The notes beneath the pieces were generated by a model, which searched no databases, was not told where the DNA came from, and saw only the letters and a program-made list of their open reading frames with translations. 64,000 nucleotides of DNA from a virus: the IMG/VR virus record IMGVR_UViG_3300022594_000235, positions 42,658 to 106,657 of that record; one strand, 5' to 3'. Made by a program: the position numbers and the translations under genes. Every line of letters starts with the position of its first letter. Position 1 is the stretch's first letter. Positions 37,917 through 46,364 of this stretch are shown here, one piece after another.

Positions 37917-38990
37917 ATGGCAGATTGGAAAAAACTAAAAGTCGTTAGACACAAAGAAGATATGCAGATTGGGCAGATTAAACCCCAACGGTCATACAAA
38001 GTGCTCACTGAATTAGATCAGGGAGGAATTGACTACGACTATATGGTTACATTCCGCATTACAGAAGCGTGTGATTTAAAATGTAATTACTGCCATTGGC
38101 ATAGTGGTAAACATTATACCTATGAGGATATTATTGCATCCATTGACAAACTGTTTGAGTTCTTTGTTAAGCAACAATTTAAGTCTGTGCTATTTTATTA
38201 TCACGGAGGCGAACCGACCCGCCATCCTAAATGTTTAGATATTCTAAAGTATATACACAAAAAGGGTGAGGAAACAGGTATCGATGCATACAATGAGATG
38301 CAGACTAATCTTACAATCAAAGAAGACAAGTTACGTGCAATGCTTCCTTATTGCGATCAATTCAATGCCAGCTTCCATTACCTAGAACTAAAACGATTAA
38401 ACAAACTTAAAGACTTTGATCATAACTGGGAAGTTCTTAAAGAGTTAGGCGTTCCTATTCACAACATGGACATTATGATGGAGAACGTTGAGCGTGGCGA
38501 CCGCTGGTATGCTGGCAAGACTGTTGAAGTTATTCCAGAAGAGTTCTATAGCAAAGTTGTAGGCTACTTAGAATACGATAAAATACAAAACTGTGAAATG
38601 ATCTACGGCTTCTGCCACTATGTATATCCTGAAGACGTAGCAGAAAAGCATATGGCTTTTTATAAACAACATAATAAAACAGAACAGCGTTATGAAATAG
38701 ATGATAAGATCTATACAACTAATGACTTGTTTAAGTTGGGCATCGATGCACGTGGCTGGAAGTGTGCGGCTGGGCAAGAGTCTATTACTATCAACGGTGA
38801 TGGTAATGTGTTCCATTGTGGCATACATATGACTAACTTCATACGTGATAGTCAGCCTGAAACTCCCTATACTAATCTAGTTCATGATAATCTTGCAGTA
38901 ACTAAACTATCTATCTTATACAAAACAGGAACAGTTTGTCGCTGGGATTATTGTGGTGGAGACTTTTACCTAAGTAGAAAACCAAAATGA
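37917..38990 (+). CDS. radical SAM protein (357 aa)
   Basis: C52/C56/C59 (EACDLKCNYCHWHSG), YYHGGEPTRHPK, MQTNLT. The C-terminus (RGWKCAAGQESITINGDGNV, then FHCGIH and CRWDYCGGDFY) is SPASM-like. It may have its own sigma70-type promoter, unlike the rest of the block. Overlap of 4 nt with the oxygenase downstream. Confidence 0.88.
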   Translation: MADWKKLKVVRHKEDMQIGQIKPQRSYKVLTELDQGGIDYDYMVTFRITEACDLKCNYCHWHSGKHYTYEDIIASIDKLFEFFVKQQFKSVLFYYHGGEPTRHPKCLDILKYIHKKGEETGIDAYNEMQTNLTIKEDKLRAMLPYCDQFNASFHYLELKRLNKLKDFDHNWEVLKELGVPIHNMDIMMENVERGDRWYAGKTVEVIPEEFYSKVVGYLEYDKIQNCEMIYGFCHYVYPEDVAEKHMAFYKQHNKTEQRYEIDDKIYTTNDLFKLGIDARGWKCAAGQESITINGDGNVFHCGIHMTNFIRDSQPETPYTNLVHDNLAVTKLSILYKTGTVCRWDYCGGDFYLSRKPK

Positions 38991-39580
38991 TTATTCCTTT
39001 ATTTCCTATTAACTTATATAAAACTACAATTGATGTAGATTGGAATCAAGTACAGGTTATGGAACGACTTGAAGAGTACTTTGATCAGCAATCAAAGGAC
39101 GGTATTGTTGTCCGTACACTCCACAAAGAAAAAGTATTCGAACCGTTGATTAAATTTATGGATTCCGTAGTAGCTGACTATTGGCAAGTGCTAGGCTACG
39201 ATTCTAGCTATCCGTTTGGCATCAGTCAAATGTGGGCAAACAAGTATGAGCGCAACGCTAAGTATCCGCACAATCTAGATAACGATAGTCCGTCTAATGT
39301 AACCTGTGTATTCTATGCAAGTAAGGAAAGTGCAGAGCAAGGTAACTTATTCTTTGCAGATCCTAATGAACTGGTAATTAGAACACAACCATTAGGCGAA
39401 GAAAGAAAGTTTAAAAATCGTTATCCAGAGTTCGACGGCCGCACCGGGGACCTTGTATGTTTTCCTAGCTGGTTACAGCACGGCATACATCCAAACAACA
39501 CAGACATTCCTAGATACTCCATTGCCTGTAACTATCAGCTAAGAGGTCTAGACATTCTTAAAAGGGCATTAAAATCATGA
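38987..39580 (+). CDS. 2OG-Fe(II) oxygenase-like protein (197 aa)
   Basis: The pattern PFGISQMWANKYERNAKYPH, then NVTCVFYAS, GNLFFADP and GDLVCFPSWLQHGIHPN follows the TIGR02466 oxygenases found in many T4-like cyanophages. The distal His and following Arg (IPRYSIAC) are present; the proximal motif is PHNLDND rather than a simple HxD. It is coupled to the genes on both sides. Confidence 0.7.
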   Translation: MIIPLFPINLYKTTIDVDWNQVQVMERLEEYFDQQSKDGIVVRTLHKEKVFEPLIKFMDSVVADYWQVLGYDSSYPFGISQMWANKYERNAKYPHNLDNDSPSNVTCVFYASKESAEQGNLFFADPNELVIRTQPLGEERKFKNRYPEFDGRTGDLVCFPSWLQHGIHPNNTDIPRYSIACNYQLRGLDILKRALKS

Positions 39581-40152
39581 AAGTAGCATTAACAGGTTGG
39601 AACGGATTCCTTGCAACAAAGCTCAGAGAATCTACAGCCGTTGAGTGGGTAGAGCATCCTGAAAAAGCCGACATGCTGTTGCATTTAGGAAGTCCTACAT
39701 TTACACAAGCTGAACTACACCAACACGATGCACAAGTAATGCATCAATACGTTCGCGAGTCTATTAAGATTATAGATCGATTTGACGGTCCTGTACTATT
39801 TGCTAGTACAACTGGCGTCGACGATATACAGTTAGATCATGCAGGGTCTACTTGCTATAATCTAGGTAAACTCTATTTAGAAAACTATGTTATCAACAAC
39901 TGCGATGACTGGGCAGTACTTAGAATAGGTACTATTGTATCTAAGGATCCTGACGATATTGCCGCAATGAAGCCTGACAGAATACAGCCTAGAATACAGC
40001 GCAAAGATTTGGCAAATATTGAATGGGAAGATTATTATTTGCTAGTTGATGATTTTGTAAATACAACACTAGCACTTATACAGGACTTTAAAACAGGGAT
40101 TGTAACATATCCTTTAACTAAGTTTACGCTAGCAGAATTATCTAAGATATGA
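39577..40152 (+). CDS. short NAD(P)-dependent sugar epimerase/reductase-like protein (191 aa)
   Basis: VALTGWNGFLATKL is a GxxGFxx-type Rossmann motif and CYNLGKLYLE supplies the YxxxK pair of extended SDR enzymes. It is shorter than typical RmlD/GalE proteins (about 290-330 residues). It would act on a nucleotide sugar. Related SDR genes lie at 46346 and 46905. Confidence 0.75.
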   Translation: MKVALTGWNGFLATKLRESTAVEWVEHPEKADMLLHLGSPTFTQAELHQHDAQVMHQYVRESIKIIDRFDGPVLFASTTGVDDIQLDHAGSTCYNLGKLYLENYVINNCDDWAVLRIGTIVSKDPDDIAAMKPDRIQPRIQRKDLANIEWEDYYLLVDDFVNTTLALIQDFKTGIVTYPLTKFTLAELSKI

Positions 40153-40823
40153 CCATACACTTTCATTCAGCTAACGCAACGTTTAGACCTATACGAAGAA
40201 ACGGAACTACTAGTTTTAAATTTTGGTCACGGGCTCATATTCCAGATGCTGAAATGGTGTTCAATAAGAATAGCGAAGGCGGGCTAGCACACTTAACTCC
40301 TGCTGAAATAGAAGCAAAGTGGACGAATCCTGGAACTACCTTTGGCTTTGTTAGGAATCCTTATAGTAGACTAGTCAGTGGGTTTCATTGGCTAGGGCAA
40401 CAGGCTAATAGACGAATTTTACAAAGACAACACAATAAAAATCCAGAAGACTATCCGTTTTCTTTAGACTTTGATTTGAAATTGTTTTGCTATTATAATA
40501 AGGGGTTTGATTGGTGGATAAAGAATCAAATTAATTTAGAGCAGTCAAATTTAAATCCATATGGTACTATTGCATTATTTGAAAACCCTAAACAGACGCA
40601 ACTATTTTGTTGGGACGACCAAGTTCCTGATATTGTTGTAAAGTTAGAAAACGTTAGTGAAGATTTTAAAAAGGTACAGGAATTACTTAATTGCAAGGCT
40701 CCTTTCTTTTTAATGAATGCTAGTGTGCATGATGATTACAGAACGTATTATACTAGTGAAACAGAACAACTGGTAAGAAAGTGGGTTGAAAAAGACTTAG
40801 ATACTTTTGGTTACACATTCTAA
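40149..40823 (+). CDS. sulfotransferase family protein, divergent PAPS loop (224 aa)
   Basis: GFVRNPYSRLVSGFHWLG is the 3'-phosphate-binding motif of Sulfotransfer_2-type enzymes. The 5' loop reads RRNGTTSFKFW where relatives have PKTGGTSF, so the usual Lys is replaced. Homologues at 47837 and 49146 have the standard loop. The substrate is likely a glycan or small sugar. Overlap of 4 nt with the SDR gene. Confidence 0.75.
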   Translation: MTIHFHSANATFRPIRRNGTTSFKFWSRAHIPDAEMVFNKNSEGGLAHLTPAEIEAKWTNPGTTFGFVRNPYSRLVSGFHWLGQQANRRILQRQHNKNPEDYPFSLDFDLKLFCYYNKGFDWWIKNQINLEQSNLNPYGTIALFENPKQTQLFCWDDQVPDIVVKLENVSEDFKKVQELLNCKAPFFLMNASVHDDYRTYYTSETEQLVRKWVEKDLDTFGYTF

Positions 40824-40835
40824 ATAAGAACTATT

Positions 40836-41717
40836 ATGATAAATGTTAAAATTGGCGGCGCAGTACAAAAGTACGAATTGATTCTAATGTGGAATTTAAA
40901 ACACAAAGATCTTCTTGCAGGTCTACAGGCCACGTATTATGATATGCCTAATAACTGTGCATGGAATGGTGGGCGTGTTAACCGCACAATTGACATGACT
41001 GAACGTATGGTTGCTACTTACAATAAATTTAAACACGGTATCTGTTTAGGATTTACTAACAATGTTATATTAGATGTAGGTGACGAAACAGGCAATCATT
41101 TACTTAGAATGATAACAGGTGAAAACAATCCGCATAAGTTACACGGCGTTGTATTGTGTAGCGAAACGCTACGCAGGTACTTACGTAAGAACTATCCAGA
41201 ACTTATCTTAACATACAGTATCACAGGACATCCAACTACTGATCAACTAAACTTTGAAGGCTACTATAAAGAGCTTGAAGCCAAGTACGATGTTATTGTT
41301 CCTAAGTACAGTCACCTGCCACAAGTAATTGAATTGTTAGAAGCAGGTAAACTAGATGGTAGTAAGTATGAAATCTTAGTCAACGATAACTGTAATGTTA
41401 CATGTCAGTTCTATTCAGAACACTTTGCACAGATATCGCATTTGAATAGTTCTATAAAACATCCTTGGGAAGAAGATAAAGAACGTTCTTATCAAATTGA
41501 AATTAAACCTAAGATCAAAGCAGGCCCAATTAAGAAAGAAGCTAACTGTGTACAGGACGACATTAAAGTACAAGAGTTGCAGAGATTCTATAACATGGGC
41601 GTGAGACACTTTAAGATTAGCGGGCGAGACCTAGAAGATATTGAGTTTGAATATCGATTACCAGAACATCTTAGAGAGATACAGCAAATTGAAACACGCG
41701 ATAGTCTTCTCAGTTGA
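40836..41717 (+). CDS. U32-like TIM-barrel protein, copy 2 (293 aa)
   Basis: A paralogue of the gene at 37090: WNGGRVNR, YSITGHP, EILVNDNCNVTCQFYSEHF and GVRHFKISGRDL align. Both keep the CxxxC-x(n)-H group. A Lys/Glu-rich insert of about 40 residues (PWEEDKERSYQIEIKPK) is unique to this copy. The last 29 nt overlap the next glycosyltransferase gene. Confidence 0.6.
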   Translation: MINVKIGGAVQKYELILMWNLKHKDLLAGLQATYYDMPNNCAWNGGRVNRTIDMTERMVATYNKFKHGICLGFTNNVILDVGDETGNHLLRMITGENNPHKLHGVVLCSETLRRYLRKNYPELILTYSITGHPTTDQLNFEGYYKELEAKYDVIVPKYSHLPQVIELLEAGKLDGSKYEILVNDNCNVTCQFYSEHFAQISHLNSSIKHPWEEDKERSYQIEIKPKIKAGPIKKEANCVQDDIKVQELQRFYNMGVRHFKISGRDLEDIEFEYRLPEHLREIQQIETRDSLLS

Positions 41718-42567
41718 AAATCAAATAGATCCTACAAGTCCGCACAGTGACGGAAGCTCAGCTTACGAAAAAATGGCTATTGGGCTAGCCTATAGCATAC
41801 GTGCCACAATGCCTAATGTAGATGTGTATTGCGGAAACTTTACATCCAACAAACTTAGTAACTTAGCTAAGGAACACTTTGCCAAGTTGAATATTACTGT
41901 TATAGAAGATCTAATATTTCCAGCAGTAAGTACAGCAAAGTTTGACGGTACTCCGGATAATCTACAGAATGATTATTATACTTTTAACGGCTTCCTCAGA
42001 AGCTATACTAAAAAGTACTTTGCTAACAAACTATTAGACGAATACGATTATCTAGTATACACAGACTGTGATGTTTTGTTTTTAAAGCCTATTGAGTTTG
42101 ATTTTGATCCAACTGGTCCCTATGTTTTAGTAGAACCTGCGGCTGATTGGATTAAGAATTTCCTTAATGCAAACACAGTACGACCATCTAATATTACAGG
42201 CAATCTATATCTCAATTGGATTGAAGTAATAAATTCTCACAACTCTTATCTATATGATCTAGACTATGCTAGTGACGATGTTTGTTACGAACACGCATCT
42301 GATGTATTGGTAAGTCGTAACATTGACAGTTCATCTTTAACTATAATTGATCAAGATATAGGTGCGTATCATTTCTTTAAACCAATTACAGAAAAAGTCT
42401 TTGCTATCCATTATGATAGTCTAGGAGTAGGCGGTTCATTACATTTTTTAAATAACCAATATCCTGCATTGTATAAAAAATACGTTATGCTGTTTGAAAA
42501 AGGACTTAATGTTCCTGTGACAAATGAAATAGGCTATTGGGAAGCAACGGCAGAAAGATACAAATGA
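41689..42567 (+). CDS. GT8-like nucleotide-sugar transferase, copy 1 (292 aa)
   Basis: The TTG start is chosen because the downstream paralogue begins MKYAIVFSAENK and this one LKHAIVFSVENQ. YDYLVYTDCDVLFLKP holds the DxD metal site of GT-A enzymes; MAIGLAYSIR and YCGNFTSNKLS are shared. It is probably a retaining GT8-type transferase. A tandem duplication with the next gene. Confidence 0.75.
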   Translation: MKHAIVFSVENQIDPTSPHSDGSSAYEKMAIGLAYSIRATMPNVDVYCGNFTSNKLSNLAKEHFAKLNITVIEDLIFPAVSTAKFDGTPDNLQNDYYTFNGFLRSYTKKYFANKLLDEYDYLVYTDCDVLFLKPIEFDFDPTGPYVLVEPAADWIKNFLNANTVRPSNITGNLYLNWIEVINSHNSYLYDLDYASDDVCYEHASDVLVSRNIDSSSLTIIDQDIGAYHFFKPITEKVFAIHYDSLGVGGSLHFLNNQYPALYKKYVMLFEKGLNVPVTNEIGYWEATAERYK

Positions 42568-43391
42568 AGTACGCAATAGTATTTTCTGCAGAAAACAAAG
42601 TTGTATTAGATCAGCTTGATTCTAATGCTAGCTCGCCTTATGAAAAGATGGCTATTGGTCTAGCCTATAGTATTAGGCAACATCACACTGATGTAGATGT
42701 GTATTGCGGAAACTTTACAAATAACAAACTAAGCAAGTATGCACAACAATGGTTTTCTAAATTAGACGTAAACTACGTTGAAGATATTGTGTTTAACAAT
42801 ATAGGATCGGATGACTCGTTTTGTTTCTTAAGAACATTTTGTAAAGATTACTTTGCAAAAACGCTACTAGATACATACGATTATCTAATATACTTAGACT
42901 TAGATGTTATACAGTTAAATCCAATTAAGTTTGACTTTGACCCAACACAGCCTATGGTTCTAAAAGAAACAATGCCGCAATGGACAGTTAACTATCACAA
43001 AGAGTTTTTAACTGGATTAGACGGCCCTTTATGCTATAATTGGGTAGAGATTATCAACAAGCATAACTGCCATTTGTTTAGCATGGATTGGAATAATCCA
43101 GAAATGTTGATTAAACACAACAGTGATGTTATACTGTCTAATAGAATACTGAAAACTAATTTACCAGTCATTGAACAGGATATAGGAGGATATCACTTCT
43201 TTAAACCTGTGAAACAAGATTCTATATTTTATCATTATGATAGCCTAGGGCCTGCAGGAAGTTTACCAAACATCAAACTTCTGTTTCCTAGTGCATATCA
43301 GAAGTATGTTTTCTTCTTTGAAAGGCTTTTAAATATCAAAGTTAACAATCAAGAAAACTATTGGGAAGACTTGGCAAAGGACAATACATGA
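42564..43391 (+). CDS. GT8-like nucleotide-sugar transferase, copy 2 (275 aa)
   Basis: A close paralogue of the preceding gene. YDYLIYLDLDVIQLNP has DLD in place of DCD. The shared end (EQDIGGYHFFKPV, HYDSLGPAGSLPN) shows whole-length homology. ATGA overlap with copy 1 and 4-nt overlap with the transketolase gene. The two probably add related sugars in sequence. Confidence 0.75.
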   Translation: MKYAIVFSAENKVVLDQLDSNASSPYEKMAIGLAYSIRQHHTDVDVYCGNFTNNKLSKYAQQWFSKLDVNYVEDIVFNNIGSDDSFCFLRTFCKDYFAKTLLDTYDYLIYLDLDVIQLNPIKFDFDPTQPMVLKETMPQWTVNYHKEFLTGLDGPLCYNWVEIINKHNCHLFSMDWNNPEMLIKHNSDVILSNRILKTNLPVIEQDIGGYHFFKPVKQDSIFYHYDSLGPAGSLPNIKLLFPSAYQKYVFFFERLLNIKVNNQENYWEDLAKDNT

Positions 43392-44083
43392 ACATTCGAG
43401 AAGAAATATTAAGGCACAGCTACAAAAACAAATTGACTCATATTGCGTCTGCACTAAGCCAAGCAGATTATATTGACGAACTGTTTACCAAAAAGCTAGT
43501 TGTACCCTACAGAGATAAAATTATCTTTGGCAAAGTATTTGGTTCTCAAGCATATTTGCTAGTTTGGAAAAAGTTAGGCTACATCGAAAATGCTGATGGC
43601 ATTGGCTTTATTAAACACACTGACATTCCGTTTGTAGACTTTGGAGAGCATACGTTAGGTAATGCGTTAGGAGTTGCGGCTGGTGTCGCAATAGCATGTC
43701 CTGATCAGTTAGTGTGGGTTAATATATCCGATGGTGCTTTACAAATGGGCAATACTTTAGAAGCTATACAGTTCATTGGGCATCATAAGATTAAAAATAT
43801 TATGCTTACTATTGACTACAATGGTGGACAAGTGACAGGTCGCACAGCAGACATTCTTAATACAGAACCTGTAATAGATTTCTTTAAAAATTACGGATGG
43901 AATGTATACGATACAGATCTTACTGAGTTTGGTATTACTGATCGTCCTAAAGTATTTGTGATGCGCAATCCAAAAGGTAAAGGTGTTAAATCAATAGAGG
44001 AAAATATTAGAAAATGGCACTACAAACAGATAGAGACATACGAAGAATTACAATCGTTGGTGGCGGAACTTCAGGATACCTAG
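43388..44083 (+). CDS. transketolase N-terminal (ThDP-binding) subunit (231 aa)
   Basis: Residues about 90-165 carry the thiamine-diphosphate site: GNALGVAAGVAIACPDQLVW, NISDGALQMGNTLEAIQF and TIDYNG. The length equals the N-terminal half of split transketolases. The C-terminal half is encoded at 45879, beyond the halogenase and oxygenase genes. It would move two-carbon ketol units in sugar synthesis. Its 3' end overlaps the halogenase gene by 70 nt. Confidence 0.85.
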   Translation: MNIREEILRHSYKNKLTHIASALSQADYIDELFTKKLVVPYRDKIIFGKVFGSQAYLLVWKKLGYIENADGIGFIKHTDIPFVDFGEHTLGNALGVAAGVAIACPDQLVWVNISDGALQMGNTLEAIQFIGHHKIKNIMLTIDYNGGQVTGRTADILNTEPVIDFFKNYGWNVYDTDLTEFGITDRPKVFVMRNPKGKGVKSIEENIRKWHYKQIETYEELQSLVAELQDT

Positions 44084-45285
44084 CCGCTTTCTATCTATCT
44101 AAAAACTATCCCGATAAAACAATTACTTGGATCTTCCCTAGCGAGAATGATCCTATCGGTGTGGGCGAAGCATTAGTTCCTAAGAGTAGTAACTTCCTGC
44201 AGTCTATTGGTATTAGCCATTTGGATATACTAAAATTTTGCAACGGTACATTAAAGTTAGGCATTGTCTTTGACGGGTTTGATATTCCGGGAGTGCGTTT
44301 TAGTTTTCCGTTTGGTATAGGTGTTGGTGAAACACACAATACTGCTAGCGTTAATAGAATTATAGACACAGAGCGTATTCCTGATAATATTTTAGATTAC
44401 CCAGACATTGCTACACATTTTCGTACTACTGAGCTAGCCGAGTACTTAGATACTCGTGTATCAGAGTTTCCTAATCTAACAGTTATTAGAGATACTGCAT
44501 CATTAGATAGCCTAGTAGGCACATATGATTTACTAATTGACAGCACAGGCTTTGGTAGACATGTTAGCAAGCTACCTGATAACTTTGAAGACTTCAGTCA
44601 TATCATTCCTAACAATCGTGCATTAACTACACGGGTCAAATATACTAACAGACCTAAACAATGTAAGCCTTATAGTTTGTTTAAAGCAATGGACTACGGA
44701 TGGTGCTGGCATATTCCGTTAGGCGATAGGCTTGCGTTTGGTTATGTACACAATAACAAATTTGATGTACGCAACGAATTTATTAATCACGTTGCTGACT
44801 ATATGGAAATAAACCCTGCAGACGTTGAAGTAAACACAGTTGACTTTTTAACAGGGCGCAATAAAATACATCTTAAGGATAATGTAGTTTCTATAGGACT
44901 AGCAAGTACCTTTATTGAACCGCTAGAATCTACTGGCATTTATCTGATAGTGTCTAGCATTGAACGTATTGCCCAATATATAAATGGCACTATTACTGAA
45001 GACGAATATAATCAACAAACTAACACAGGATTTGATGCAATCGTTAATTTTATTGCGGCACACTACAAGTACTCGGCTAGAAGCAATGACTATTGGGATA
45101 AGTTTAAAAATTTAACAATTGAAAAATATAAAGAAACTGACATATTTCCTCAAGAAGCGTGGCAGTATATTCTAAGTGGGTTTGGGCTTTCTCCTCGTCC
45201 GTATGAACCTATTGATCCTAAAGATTTGATTAGCATACACAGAGGGACTCCCTACAGCGAGTGGATTGAGAATGTACGTTATTAA
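44014..45285 (+). CDS. flavin-dependent (tryptophan-type) halogenase homologue (423 aa)
   Basis: FAD-binding VGGGTSGYLAA (15-25), GVGEALVP (49-56), the Lys equivalent to the catalytic lysine (GTLKLGIVF, K81), the halogenase signature WxWxIP (W230, W232, I234, P235) and FIEPLESTGIY. All marks of the family are intact; at 423 residues it is shorter than most (about 500-540). A related cyanophage halogenase (VirX1) is active in vitro. The substrate here is unknown. The long overlap with the upstream gene leaves no other start. Confidence 0.88.
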   Translation: MALQTDRDIRRITIVGGGTSGYLAAFYLSKNYPDKTITWIFPSENDPIGVGEALVPKSSNFLQSIGISHLDILKFCNGTLKLGIVFDGFDIPGVRFSFPFGIGVGETHNTASVNRIIDTERIPDNILDYPDIATHFRTTELAEYLDTRVSEFPNLTVIRDTASLDSLVGTYDLLIDSTGFGRHVSKLPDNFEDFSHIIPNNRALTTRVKYTNRPKQCKPYSLFKAMDYGWCWHIPLGDRLAFGYVHNNKFDVRNEFINHVADYMEINPADVEVNTVDFLTGRNKIHLKDNVVSIGLASTFIEPLESTGIYLIVSSIERIAQYINGTITEDEYNQQTNTGFDAIVNFIAAHYKYSARSNDYWDKFKNLTIEKYKETDIFPQEAWQYILSGFGLSPRPYEPIDPKDLISIHRGTPYSEWIENVRY

Positions 45286-45898
45286 AAGTCATTTGCCAGT
45301 TAACAATGTACCTTGGGATCTAATTCATAAGGACTGCGATAGTGCAACAGATGTACCTCCATTAATCTACGGAGAATTTATGGATGATTCTATTGCAACC
45401 ATTCAATTACATCAACGTAGAGATTTAGAAGATTGGACTTTGTCTTTTAGAGATGAAGTTTCTAAATTAATTAAACCTCTACTTTGGGCAGATGCTAACT
45501 ATAACGATGTAGCAGATGGATGTTGGTTTGCAAGATACAAGCAGGGCGGTTATGTCGATTGGCACAAACATGAGCCATATGTTGATTTAGTTGCTGTTTG
45601 GTATTTGCAAGGTACAGGTACCCTTGCAGTCCAGCATCAAGGTAAAATCTATAATATAGAAACGGCACCTGGCGACTTACTGGTATTTCCAGGAACCCTA
45701 TTGCATTCTACATTAGCTAATCAATCCGATGTTGATAGAATAATAATGTCAGTTGACTTATGTTTAACTAGACAAACGATGAAAAAACTAGTACAATTAA
45801 AGAGTTATAATCAGGATCAGGTTGATAAAATATACAAAGAACGACAAGAGCAACTGTTTATTAAAATAAAGGAACACAATGAGATTAACCCTGCATAA
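45272..45898 (+). CDS. 2OG-Fe(II) oxygenase-like protein (208 aa)
   Basis: GGYVDWHKHEPYVDLVAVWY gives an HxHE-type proximal motif, then APGDLLVFPGTLLHST and DRIIMSVDL supply the distal His and Arg. The order fits phage oxygenases of the P4H/TIGR02466 type. A TTG lies 6 nt upstream of the ATG at 45272. It is located between the halogenase and the transketolase C-half. Confidence 0.68.
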   Translation: MYVIKSHLPVNNVPWDLIHKDCDSATDVPPLIYGEFMDDSIATIQLHQRRDLEDWTLSFRDEVSKLIKPLLWADANYNDVADGCWFARYKQGGYVDWHKHEPYVDLVAVWYLQGTGTLAVQHQGKIYNIETAPGDLLVFPGTLLHSTLANQSDVDRIIMSVDLCLTRQTMKKLVQLKSYNQDQVDKIYKERQEQLFIKIKEHNEINPA

Positions 45899-46364
45899 GT
45901 TTTTAACTAGATTAAACAATCCCAATGTTTATCTGTTGCATGCCGATCTTTGGAAATGGAATGATACAAAGTATAACTGCATCAACTGTGGCATTGCAGA
46001 GCCTAACATGGTTAATATTGCGGCAGGGCTTGCTAGTCAAGGTAAGATTGTGTTTGTGTACGGTGCTGTCGGTTACGTTGTTTATAAAACATACGAACAA
46101 ACTAAAATGTGTGTGCGCGGTTGGGCAGACTTAAAGGGTAGCGTAGTGTTTGTTAATGCAGGTAAGAACGGTGGATACTCACACCAAGGCAAAGGCGGAG
46201 AGTTACCAGAAGACGGAGATATTATGGCGCTGTTGGGCGTTCCTGTGTTTACTCCCCAGGACCGTAGTACATTTGTGCGTAATGTTAAAGATTGCTTTAG
46301 ACAACCAGGCACACGATTTATTAGATTAGGATGGGATGGCGAAGTATGGAAAAAATCGCCGTAA
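45879..46364 (+). CDS. transketolase central (pyrimidine-binding) subunit, partial-length type (161 aa)
   Basis: NCGIAEPNMVNIAAGLASQG is the glutamate-bearing motif of the transketolase pyrimidine domain, followed by YEQTKMCV and FVNAGKNGGYSHQGKGGELPED. The C-terminal transketolase domain (about 120 residues) is absent. It pairs with the subunit at 43388. The overlap with the upstream oxygenase is 20 nt and with the SDR gene 19 nt. Confidence 0.78.
   Translation: MRLTLHKFLTRLNNPNVYLLHADLWKWNDTKYNCINCGIAEPNMVNIAAGLASQGKIVFVYGAVGYVVYKTYEQTKMCVRGWADLKGSVVFVNAGKNGGYSHQGKGGELPEDGDIMALLGVPVFTPQDRSTFVRNVKDCFRQPGTRFIRLGWDGEVWKKSP

Noticed and set aside
22583-38990. Queuosine/preQ0 or dG-modification pathway as explanation for the radical SAM genes
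   Set aside because: No QueC, QueD, QueF, FolE or dpd-like gene is seen, and several enzymes carry SPASM-like regions not found in QueE.
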